From: Lepidurus packardi
Lineage: Eukaryota > Arthropoda > Branchiopoda > Notostraca > Triopsidae
Assembly: GCA_023053545.1 (NCBI GenBank)
Contig: JAKZAN010000006.1
Location: forward strand, 7,073,001 to 7,137,000
Direction of reading: 5' to 3'
DNA: 64,000 nt
A program made the position numbers and the translations under genes. Below the pieces are notes generated by a model. It saw only the letters and a program-made list of their open reading frames with translations. It did no database searches and was not told the origin of the DNA. Each line of letters starts with the position of its first letter. Within the stretch, counting starts at the first letter, position 1. Positions 46,181 through 56,600 of this stretch are shown here, in pieces.

Positions 46181-48449
46181 TCAACCAAACATTACGAGGG
46201 GGAAACAACCTACGCTGTTCTTGGGCGAAAAATCCGTTATTCCATGTTGTGAACACGATTCGGTGTGCAAGACGCTGAATGTTCCTTTTTCGGCATCATA
46301 CTCCTCAACGAATAGCATATTCACCTTATTTTCCACAGGCACGTCATCGTCATCAGTGGAGAAGACGTATAACGTTTTCCTAATCAAGCAGCTATTAAGC
46401 ACCCTGCACGAAAAGTTTCCGAGAGACTTGAAGACATCCAAACTCCTTTCAGTGTATGTGGACTCCGGTGTGTAAGAATATAAAGTACGAGAATCTCGAC
46501 CTAGGTGAATTGATCACAATTATGAATTATTTTCGAGTTAACGAATTCTTTACCAGATAACAAAATAGTGTGATCGGTAGCATGTGCTTGGTTAAAAACG
46601 ACCCCTGCAGGCGTTGCTGCTTCCAGACTCCACGAATTACTCAGTAAATGATACGCGTACACTTGAGGTCCGAAAACGTACAAAATTCCGCGAAAAACAC
46701 AACAAGCTGCTCCATACAGGGGTCGGGGCAATGGCGGACAAGTTGACCACTGGCTGGTCAAGGTATTGTAAACCTCGACTTTATCCATTATAATTCTATG
46801 CTTGCCAAATCCTCCGATCACGTAAATGCGATTGCCGTGTATGCAAACAGAATGATGTCTTCGTGGATACTGCAAACTATAAATACAAGTTCTATAGAAG
46901 TTCCAGGGAACGGTTTAGAACTAACTTGGTCTCGAAGGTCCATTCTTTTGTAAAACAGTCGAAACGCCACACCGAATTTTGCCAGTTCGCATAACCGAGC
47001 ATGTACTCTCCACCAATTAAGAATATATATTTTCCTAGTATAGAAGATAGAAAGACAATTTCGTATACTCCAAATTCTCATAAATTTCTCACATTGTAAG
47101 TACCCATAGAGCAAACTTTATAGCCAGTGGCTTCAACGGGACCTTGAAATGCTTTTTCTAAGTGCAGGTATGGTTCAAGGCTCTTGGCTTGGCTATTGTA
47201 TACGATAACGTACGGCTCTAAGGCTTTCGCATCTAGAACTTGTAATTGTCAGAAAATTTAGTAAATCGTGAAAGAGAAAATACGAACCATTCTTGGAATT
47301 GACATGACCAATCACGCATGGTATTAAGGGAGGATAACGTGGACTGATGTTGGAGAGCTGCTTGGCAAATTCGACAACATGATTACTGTAAATATTTTGT
47401 CCAGTCTCAGTCACTCTAAACGTAACTGACGGTTCCGAGACACTGTCGTCTGATGGATTTAATGTAGTTGCCAGTTTGTCTTGAGGTAAAAATGGTAAAA
47501 TGCAAGGGAGGCATGACCGGTTATTGTCACTGGAGCTTAGCTGAGCGGTAGAATGAGATTCTCGTAGAAGTAGATTACAATGTAAGCAGTTTCCAAGCAG
47601 AGCTACCTCTTCATGGCAACTGCAATCGCAGGTCTCGAAATCCTTACCGGATCGTAGACAAATAATAACTTCTATCACACGTTGGACCCATTCATGAGCC
47701 AGGGATAAGTTGATGGTTTGAAGATCGTCTATGGACAATTGAGGGAAACAAATAGTTGGCAGCAAACGGTGATATATGTCTTCTATTGAATAATCGTGGT
47801 TGTACTGATCTACGAGGTCGCGAACCACAGAGAAGACTTCAAATTCCTCTGTGCAATTTAGGCGTTTGTCTGCAAGGTAGGCTATTTTGGCTTCTAGGGA
47901 TAGCTCCATAAACTCAACAGTTTTTACGACTATCGGGAAGTGCCAAAAAGCAAGGGAGTAAGCCCTGTCGTGTAGTTCCGGTATGTTTAATTGGTCTCCT
48001 AATGATGCGATACTCAAGCAATTCGAAGGATTTAGAGTCTTCAAAAGAAACGTGATGCAGGCTTTTCTGACCTTGTGGAACTGAAAAAAGTCCGTATTAA
48101 ATTTTTTTTATAAAAAAACGGTAATTAGATTTACAACACAGAAGACATGAGAATATAATACCTGCAACATATCTGCAGCTACAAGCAATGGAACAGCCAA
48201 GTCTAAATCAAGGTCCAGAATGTGACCGTAACACAAGTCAACTAAAGTTTGCAAGTATTTCCCGTGGACATCTTTGATAACTACATACTTTTGGTCTTTC
48301 TCCGCAAAATTATTGGTAAACATCGCCTCGAAATAGTAACTATATCGGCTTAAGACGGCTTTGTGTGCTGTTAGTCGTTGATTGTCACAAATTAGCACTA
48401 CATCAGGTGGAAGTTGGTTGACAACTTCCAGTTCTCGTGATTGTGACAT
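46181..48449 (-). CDS. BTB-BACK-Kelch (KLHL-type) protein with a cysteine-rich linker
   Basis: Six exons (48162-48449, 47288-48080, 47104-47232, 46926-47034, 46554-46876, 46181-46500) give 653 residues. The BTB domain is at about 1-115 (LPPDVVLICDNQRLTAHKAV, then SYYFEAMF). The BACK domain is at about 100-240 with the expected helices. Kelch blades begin near 290 and include KYIFLIGGEYMLGY, HHSVCIHGNRIYVIGGFGK and LYGAACCVFRGILYVFG. KLHL proteins usually bring substrates to a cullin-3 ubiquitin ligase through BTB and BACK. Unusually, the BACK/Kelch linker holds Cys at 247, 249, 251, 261, 264, 286 and 289 with His252, a possible metal site. I cannot assign a specific KLHL ortholog. The final blades (exon 6) are divergent and acidic. 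Confidence 0.88.
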
Positions 48450-48726
48450 AATTTTAAACCGTACAGGATATTTCTATCATCTGAATTTGAAACAAAAACA
48501 CTGTCCAATAAACTTGCCTACAGATGAACGCCAAGGAAAATGGAGCTGACACTATATAGTAAAGTTTGATGGCAGTGATACTAACACCATCCTTTTTCAG
48601 GCCCCGAACTAAACTTTCTACTTCGTTAGGGTTTGGATATTGTAAAAAAGTGCACTGCAGAAGTATCTTTTGAAAGTATAGCGTTTCAGAGAATCAAGTT
48701 AACATTTGTTTGACTAAATTGATTGA

Positions 48727-49163
48727 TTTTTTTTTTTTTTTTTTTTAAATTTATCTCAGCGTGAGCACTGCTCGTTGCCGCCTATTTATTGGGTCTGAAG
48801 TTGAGTAATCAGTGAGCAATTTTACAAACATACATTCATTTACGCTATTCCTCGAAAGGAGAGCGTAGCCATACTAGTGGGTTAGTTGGGATGTAGGGTT
48901 ATTAGAGCCGAGATGGCGAAAGTATTTATTGCTTTGTAAGCGGTTGGGTTTGTGAGTATAGTCTGTGGATTAAAGTGGAGTCGAAGTTTTGATAAGTCTC
49001 TTAGCAAAATAGCTCTGGATCTATTTAAGAGTCTGCAGTTTAAAAATATGTGTCTGAGGTCTTGTTTCGAGTGGTTGTTACAGGTGCAATTTGAGTCTTG
49101 TGTCTTTTTAATGCGGTAGAGGATTGATTGATGGTAACCTAAAATATGTTGAATAATCTTTAT
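48727..49163 (-). mobile_element. 5'-truncated non-LTR retrotransposon (LINE), C-terminal end and poly(A) tail
   Basis: Read on the minus strand, 49163 to 48882 encodes the C-terminal end of a LINE ORF2 protein. It has LGYHQSILYRIKK, then a Cys/His motif (CTCNNHSKQDLRHIFLNC, C-x-C...H-x4-C), and ends ALITLHPN and a stop. A 3' untranslated stretch follows, and then a 20-base A tail (T run at 48727-48746). A jockey/I-type element is likely from the motif after the RNase H region. The short length and intact tail are typical of a 5'-truncated insertion. No exact target duplication could be fixed. Confidence 0.75.
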
Positions 49164-49621
49164 TTTTTATAGATTACACGCAACATTTTAATGTAATTTC
49201 TGATTTTCTCTTCTAACTGCGCATCGAATTCTGGTATTTATTGTTAAACTTTTGAATAATTACTTCAGTTACCCTGTTCTTTTCCTCGCATTTCTTTCCC
49301 TACATTAGTGTTACCGTAATTGGAATTGTAAAGAAAAACTCTGGCCATGCCTTGAGTTTTTGTCGATTTCGAACATTTTTGAAGATTAACTAAGGTACGA
49401 GAAAAGTTTAGACTTTTTAAAGACGTTTGACTTATTTTCTAAGCTGTTGGGCATCGGTCTTATGCAAATGACACGTGTAACAAATTTGTGATGTGGTAAT
49501 TGAGCAATTGAAAAATTGCTTGTTGATCTAGTATATCTGCTATGCTGGCTGGTTATTTTAGACCTGTCTCTGTAAGTGAAACCTTAAAAATTGTTTTTAT
49601 TTGAGAGTTCCATCGGATTCG

Positions 49622-49639
49622 AATAGCGCGCGCGCTATT
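49622..49639. repeat. Perfect 18-bp palindrome with a CG-repeat core
   Basis: AATAGCGCGCGCGCTATT is its own reverse complement and contains five CG steps, a sequence class able to form Z-DNA or a cruciform. It is isolated in AT-rich, transposon-bearing DNA. Confidence 0.85.
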
Positions 49640-50325
49640 GAAATTGCCGCAAGAGGCCCTCCGCTAAATTGCAGCCTCGCCTACAGGGTTGCCAGATGGT
49701 TTTTATAAACCAAAAATGAGAAAAATGGTTTGTTTTGAAAGGCTTTGGTTTACGAAAATTTGATTTGGTTTTTGGTTTGTTTATGGTTTGTTTTGAGAAA
49801 TCATGGCAAATTCAGTCTAGGCTACAAATTAGTCTCTCTGAATTAGTCTACGTTTCGATAAATTAGCTTTTGGCTCCTTAAAATTAGTTTGTTTGTTTTT
49901 TGCTTTTGTGTTTTGTATTTAGCGCATCATAAGGTTTCAGAATGTGATTGGGTACAGCGTATAGTCCTGATACGCGTCTTTCAGCTCGCGTGTTTAGTCC
50001 ACGTGTTTACAGTTTATATGACGCACGTGTCATAGTCTTTTCCCCCTAGTCTTTTCTTTTTGATACTGTAAGAAGATAGTTATTGTTGGGCGCATATGAT
50101 TCCTCTGTAATTTTTAACATCCGTTGTGCTGGTAAGCACTCGTAGTTTTAAGATATAAAATTCACTTGTTATTGGTTTCTTTATGAATTATATCGCGGTG
50201 CATCTTTGCCTGTCAAGTTTTGTGTTCATACTTCATTGTGTTCTTTTGCATGTTCTTGCATCATTGCGCTATAGCCTATTTCTTCTCTAACATTTCAGCT
50301 TTCATGCTAGTGTGGTCTGCCAGGG

Positions 50326-51379
50326 ATGCACAGAAAATATAGAAAGGACTGGGAAGCCGACATCCCATGGGTGAAGAAGAGCTCTGATGGCACCGAAAGT
50401 GCGTATTACATTTTGTGCCATTCAAACTTAAAAGCTCACAAGGGTTCTTTAAAGCAACACCAAAAGACTGCATTGCACATAGCAAAAGACACTAACAAGA
50501 CCAGCAGTCAGAGGCAGTTAGAGTTATCATTCAAGCCAGTACCTGTATCTAAAAAGGACGAAGTTAAAAAAGCGCAGTTAAGTACTTTTCATTATATCCC
50601 GACCACTTTTTCCAGATTTAAACCCTTAAACCTGAGATAAACAAGTTAACTCTACTTTACGCAAGCATGCATACAGTCCTAAGTGATTATTATACTAAGT
50701 GTTATACTCACTTCTCTTTAAGCTCTCTCTCCATTAGAAAAGTGTTAAGGGGAGAGTTTTTGACACTAGAGGTTACCAAAAAACCTCTTTCTCATGTAGA
50801 CTTAGGTGCGAAACTTTCCTCCGAATGTAAGATTTTTGTTCAAAAGCAAATTTGCGGCGCGAAAGAGCGCACCGAGAAAGTAGTTGAAACTGTGCAGGCA
50901 AGGTGTCTGAATTTTCTGTTGGAACTAATCTCTCAGATGGAATCCGATTACCTGAAAACAAAGAAGTATTTCATGGCCTATCATACTTATCTACTAGTCA
51001 AGTTGCTTTCTGTGAGCTACCCATGACCCATCTAATGGAAACGAACGCTTAGATAATCGAAGACCAGTATAGAAAAGTTAGTCTCCTAATCTGGTGAGAA
51101 ACGGATCTTCTAAAAATTCTGCCGTCTCTAGAGACGTAGTTGAGTTCTGGATGTCAGCTCGAAGTTACCAGGACGTACTAGGACTTTTTACATTCAGAGT
51201 TATCTGAATATTGCGTAGCCTGTTTATCGTTGCCAATTTCTAATGCTTTTGTAGAAAGAGTATGTTCGCAAGTGACGTACGTAAAGAGCAAACTGCGCAA
51301 TGGAATTGAGATTAAAATGCTTGACGCAGTTGTTAGAATTAAGTCGTACCTTTTCAGTAGAAATTTGTGTTTATCGTAG
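50326..51379 (+). mobile_element. Decayed hAT-family transposase (zinc finger to dimerisation domain)
   Basis: Three broken frames in order give hAT parts. First is a BED-like finger (50326-50640, with KDWEADIPWVKK and AHKGSLKQHQKTALH), in which the first of the paired metal Cys is Tyr. Second is a middle block at 50667-51026 (LGAKLSSECKIFVQKQIC). Third is RDVVEFWMSARSYQDV near 51131-51178, joined by a frameshift to the C-terminal dimerisation domain at 51182-51379 (SLPISNAFVERVCSQ, then SKLRNGIEIKMLDAVVRIKS). Most of the catalytic core is missing, so this is a non-functional internal-deletion copy. No terminal repeats were identified. Confidence 0.75.
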
Positions 51380-51919
51380 GTATTTCCACACCCTTTTATG
51401 AAACAACGGTTGCCGGGCATTGCGAAAGTTTTTCTAAGACAATTAACTGAAATATTCACACCTATTCTGTTACAATGGTTCACGAACTCGAAATCCACTT
51501 ACAGCACGTTCAGTACTGAGCATAAAAAATGTATCTAAAAAGAAGCACAGTGTTATGACCTTTCACTGTTAGGAGCAAGCGCGAAAGCCGGACTTAATAA
51601 CGAAGGTGTTTCTTTGAAAAAAAATCGCAGGCATCTTATTTCCTCTTATTTCAGCTCTCATAATGCGTAAACAGTACAGAACGAAATAATTTTCTCAGTA
51701 CTAAAATCAGCAAATTTTTCATCTATGGTTCAGTAAACTGCGATTAACCGAAAGCAAAATGTATGACTAACAAAAAATAGTTTTCTTTTTACGTAGCAAT
51801 CAGAACATTGTCGCTTCCTGTGTCTCGAATGCCGCGCGCTTTTGGAGAACAGCTCCGTCACGGCCGACGGCTATCACAGGCACGCGCTGCGGGATGGGCT
51901 AACCTTGTATAAAGTAACC

Positions 51920-52440
51920 TTGGTATCAAGGGCTCCAAAAATCGTGAAAAATAAAGCATTCCGCCCCGGAATGCCTTATTTGCTTGTTTCTTGTTCCCAA
52001 AATGTTTTCCGTAGAATTTACTTTCCGAAAAGGTCCATTTTTGTTGTACAGTTTGTAATTCTATAAATAAATAAAAAAAATTGGGTAATCTTTGCGAGGT
52101 TTTTAAAAATTCTGCTAAAAAAAAGGGTGTGGCCTACCGGAAAAGGACGAATCCTATTGGGGGTAGTGGTCAAAAAGTGGGCGTGGCTCCTTTTCAAGCT
52201 GGAAAAGCGTGTTCAAGGGCTTTTCTCCATAAGGAATAATGCTGTATCAAGGGACGAATTTTGTGATTTTTTTTCGAATTTTTTAAAAAATCCGCTTAAA
52301 GAGGTGTGGCCTCTAGAAAAAGGACGAATCCTATTGGTGGGTTGGCCCAAAAAGGGGGCGTGGTCTCTTTTCGATCTGGAAAAGCTTTTTCAGGGCTTTT
52401 CTCCATAAGGAATAATGCTATATCAAGGGGGTCCCCTTCA
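51920..52440. repeat. Tandem ~170-bp repeat with GGGCGTGGC/T boxes
   Basis: Two well-matched copies (about 52085-52250 and 52262-52430) each contain gtgtggcct, ggacgaatcctattggtggg, an aaaag..gggcgtgg box, ctggaaaagc and gcttttctccataaggaata. A partial third unit (tatcaagggctcc and aaaaatcg) precedes them at about 51922-51948, beside a perfect 8-bp hairpin (51956-51963 with 51967-51974). The repeat is non-coding, and the GC boxes recur once per unit. Confidence 0.8.
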
Positions 52441-52635
52441 AAAATCGGGAAAAATTGAGAGCCTCGCCCCTTTTCCCTGTTCCCAACTCCCTGCTCGGTT
52501 TCCTATCCCCGATATTCGAGCTCGTGATGCCGAAGCTTCACAATTTCGAATATAGGTATAGGAACCTTGCAGAGAAGGCATGCGGTACAGAGAAAGAGAG
52601 CCATTTAATATTTCGTTTTTATTACGAAATAAATT

Positions 52636-52705
52636 GCCTCGACTGGGTTTCGAACCCACGACCTTCCAATCTCAAGGCTTGCGTCTTATCCACTCGGTCA
52701 TACGC
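52636..52705 (-). pseudogene. tRNA-derived sequence (probable SINE head)
   Basis: On the minus strand there are good polymerase III boxes: an A box (TGACCGAGTGG) and a B box (GGTTCGAAACC), 32 bp apart. The 5' and 3' acceptor ends do not pair, and the anticodon stem would need an 8-base loop, so this is not a working tRNA. A tRNA-derived SINE or tRNA pseudogene fits best. It lies next to the tandem repeat at 51920-52440. Confidence 0.6.
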
Positions 52706-53635
52706 TTTTTTTAAATATAGCATTCAAACTTCTATATAGACAAGGAAAGGCAAAAGTGGTGGACAATAGTATAGTTGTAGTATCTATCTTTTTTTCGATT
52801 TAGAAATGTTTGACGGTTCCCTGTAGCCATATCTTGTATTCTCTAGAAGTTTGCATTATATTGTATTTCTTTGTATGTACTTTTAGGTGTAATAAAAATC
52901 CCTCAACAAATAGTTACAACGCCATGTGTTTCCGTTAAACATTTTATTAAAAGCTCACACATGCAATGTACATTTTCAGACGATCATCACAGTCCTTAAT
53001 TTAAATCACATATAAAAGACTGATATTACTCGAGTGTAGAGAAAGAATATCACCCAATACCACATAACGACATTGGTGGCACTGCCGATACCATCTCCAG
53101 GAATTTTTGCATTGAGTATTTGTCGATTTTTCAAAGGCTATGTGTGATGCGAACAATGATCATACATTCGATTTCGCGCTTTTTCTAGTCAGTTCGGAGC
53201 CTGAATGTCGAAACTGGCATCAAATTTTTCTTCTCAGTGTAAGGTTCCATTCTACATGTTTCTTATAAACACGAACAGGGCGTGATGCTAAAGGAACCGC
53301 ATATCACGGAGGGGAGAAAGGTTTTCGCCTGACGTAAAAATTCAAACGTAATTTGAACAGGAGGCTGCCAAGCTGGGTAAGTCCTGGGGGATCTACAAGA
53401 ACTCCTACAGAGTCGATTATTTATTTTAAAAAATGGCGAAGAGGAATCAAAGCAGCATATTTGATACACGAATGTTAATAAAATATAATTGCAATTTTCA
53501 AAATAATAGTTTAAGAAATGTTCATTCTCACAATTTTTTCGCCATAGCACAACCACGGTAATCCCAGTATAGTTTAAAGTATACAAGTATACCGAGCTAT
53601 AAGACAAAATATAATGCAAAACTATTTTCGTTGAT

Positions 53636-56600
53636 TTAGGTTGAAGAGGACCAGGTCCATCCCAACAAGTCTTTTGATGCTGCGTAACTAAAACTAGGAA
53701 TGTACATTGCGAACCTGGTTGAAGCTACTTTTTGCAAAGATGGAGGTTCAACCAGACTCAGCAGATCATGAAGGGCATTGGGCTTTATACAGGCAATGCC
53801 CTTTCTTGCTAAAGCTTCATAGTCTATTTTCAGCGGGGAATTCCCATCATCCAAAACAACTGAGGCTTTGCCAGGATTGGTATACGGAGGCCTGGAAAAA
53901 ATATATATCAAAATATAAAAGTCCTGTACACAGAACCATTTAAACACATACTCAGCTTCAACAATTTTACCCCCGCCCGCCTCAATGAGCCTGGCGTAAG
54001 CATCTTTTTTCCCTGTAGTGTGTAATAAAGCCCGCATTCCGTGGTACGGGGTGGCGCGTCCGCTTGTTTCGCCCTGCCGTGCATTTCGCCAGAGATATGC
54101 TGCTTTTGCCAAAGACACCGAAATCTCACTTAAACCAGTGCTGTCAAAATCTTGTTCCAAAACTGTTTTCCCCCATTCGTATTTCTCTTCCTACCAGAAA
54201 AAAAACACGAATTAGTGAATGGGTACCAGAAAAAAAACACGAATTAGTGAATGCTGTTTAGATGTAGGATTGAAAAACAAAAATACAAATGCTTACTTCG
54301 ACAAATTTACCACGAGAGCTACTTTCTTCAAGCCATTCCGGACGCAGCATCCACTTTCCCGCGGCAATGCAGCCCAGCTGTTTTTCGTTGCGTCCGAGCA
54401 TGGGTGTTACCAAATGGGTCGTTGCTGGGTCGTACGCGGAACTTTCACTTACTCGGCCACCCAACTGCTTTACCATTGCCGCAAAATTACTCTTTTCCTA
54501 AGTACATTTACGTTAGTTTCAAATTGAAAGTAAATATTACGAATACAGAAAAAAAACTTACATCCGAAATAAGACCTGAAAATACCACGACAGGAGGGGT
54601 CTGAAGTCCTTCAGTTTTGGAGTTCAGAGCCGGCAGATCTCCAGCTTCGATTTGTCTCTGCCGTTCCATAATGGCTTGGTGGGTAGATTCTCGGGGATCC
54701 ACCCACGTGACGGCAGCGCTTTGGGTTTCGAGTGAATCGGGATGTTTTGACTGACTTTCAGGGATGTCATCACTCTTTTCGAAGACGAACGCAGAAGGCA
54801 AGTCAGACGGACGCCGCTGAATGCTTCGCGAGCTAGGACGATTTCTGCTCTCCGAGAGAACCTGTTCAAGCAGCTGCAACCTGAGAAAGACGACATCAAT
54901 CGCATTTTTTTTAAATTTAAAGTAAAAAAAAGTCAGTACTGTTTAAGGCAATCTTGAGTGTCCGCAGATGGACCATCGGTATTCACAGTAACATCCATGG
55001 TGGTGTTAGGATCTTCGGTTGATTGGATAGTGGCCATTTCAGCAAGTTCAGCAATCTAAGCGCATACAACGTAATAGCTACTGGTTTAATATACCGGATA
55101 TGTAATATTATTAAATATAAATAAGAGCTATGTAAAAACGAACCATTAATAAAGATAAACAACAATAGGCGGAAGCCTAGGTTGGTATTAAATTTATCTA
55201 TCTATCTATATCTATTAATTCTTATGTACACTTAATAAAAAAGATACCTTTCGCCTAGTTTTTGCCCTATTGGACTGAGGGGTTTCAAGAGATCTCTGGC
55301 TAGGAGCTTTCTGTGAAGCAATAGGACTGACGGCAAGTGACATTTTCGGGTCCAAGTTAAAGGGATATAGCTCTTCTGGTATGCGCGCCATTCCATCTTC
55401 ACAAGCATACAACCAGTCTGGGTGCACCACATACTGCCGATAGTCTTTGGCTAATTTAATTTCCTTGGATAGCTGACTTTTAGCCTATTCAAACAATCGA
55501 TCAGTTCTAGAATACTGACGAATTGTCGGAAACCGTATTACTCTAATGACGAGATGAGTTACGTTTTCGTCATGCACATGAGAAACGTTTCCTCCTAAAC
55601 TGACTGCCAGTTCATGAAGTTTAAGCTCATCTGGTGTCTTTTTACCGACATACACGGTAATGTTTTCGCCCTGAAAAGGCATCTTTCGTGCTTGAGCCTT
55701 CACTGACTGCTGTACTGTCGGTTCAAATCCATTTGACGTACTTGGACCGGACGGAATTTGAACTTCGGATACCACAGAATTTATACGCAACGCTCCGGTA
55801 GCTTTATTCCACTCTTTGAACACTTGAACTGTTTCCTTAAAGTGAATTTGTTATAACAGTGAATAAGAGACCTTAGCAAAGTGACTTACTGGTGAAAAGC
55901 GTTGTTTTTTAGGCGGTGTTTCCAAATTGTGCGAAGATGCGCCCAAATCATTGATGAATTGATCTAACGCTCTCCGCTTTTTCGTGTCAAGGAATGCTGG
56001 CGTTTCGGGGGTTGGCACTTGAAAGGGTAGAGGGGCATTGAGAAGCCTTTGAGCAGGGGAATCAAGATATGACTGTCTGCCCTGTGCTACATTGGATACA
56101 GGCTTGGTCAACTGCGGAAGATCAAGCGTGCCATCCTGGATTTCGCAATCTACAGAATATTGCGCAACCGGCATCCGTTTTTGGTGGACTAAACATGCTT
56201 GCAACCAGTGCGGCCTCACGGCAGGCAACTTCCATTTGATCGCAGCTTCGTATTTTTTCCCCTCAGGAAATGCACAACACAAATGCGTGGAGGCTTTAAG
56301 GTCTTTTTGCGGCAAGTTGCTTTTGCTAAACGTTACCTGAACCCTACAACCAAACATATAGTAATACAAAAGAAACTCTAAATGATAAAATTATAATTAA
56401 AAAATCCAAATTAAAAAACTACATAAATTATAAAAAAATATAGAAAGCATTAAAAAATATTAATTATAAAATATATAAATTACAAAAAAATATAAATGAT
56501 AAAGAAATTCAAATAAAGGTCATACGAATTGATAAGCTACTTACTCTGCCCCTAAGGCTGCAGACAAAAGCTCGACGTATCGTTTAATCTCAACGGTAAA

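Noticed and set aside
52636..52705. A working tRNA gene on the minus strand
   Set aside because: The polymerase III boxes are good, but the acceptor ends do not pair and the anticodon loop would have eight bases. A tRNA-derived SINE or pseudogene is more likely.
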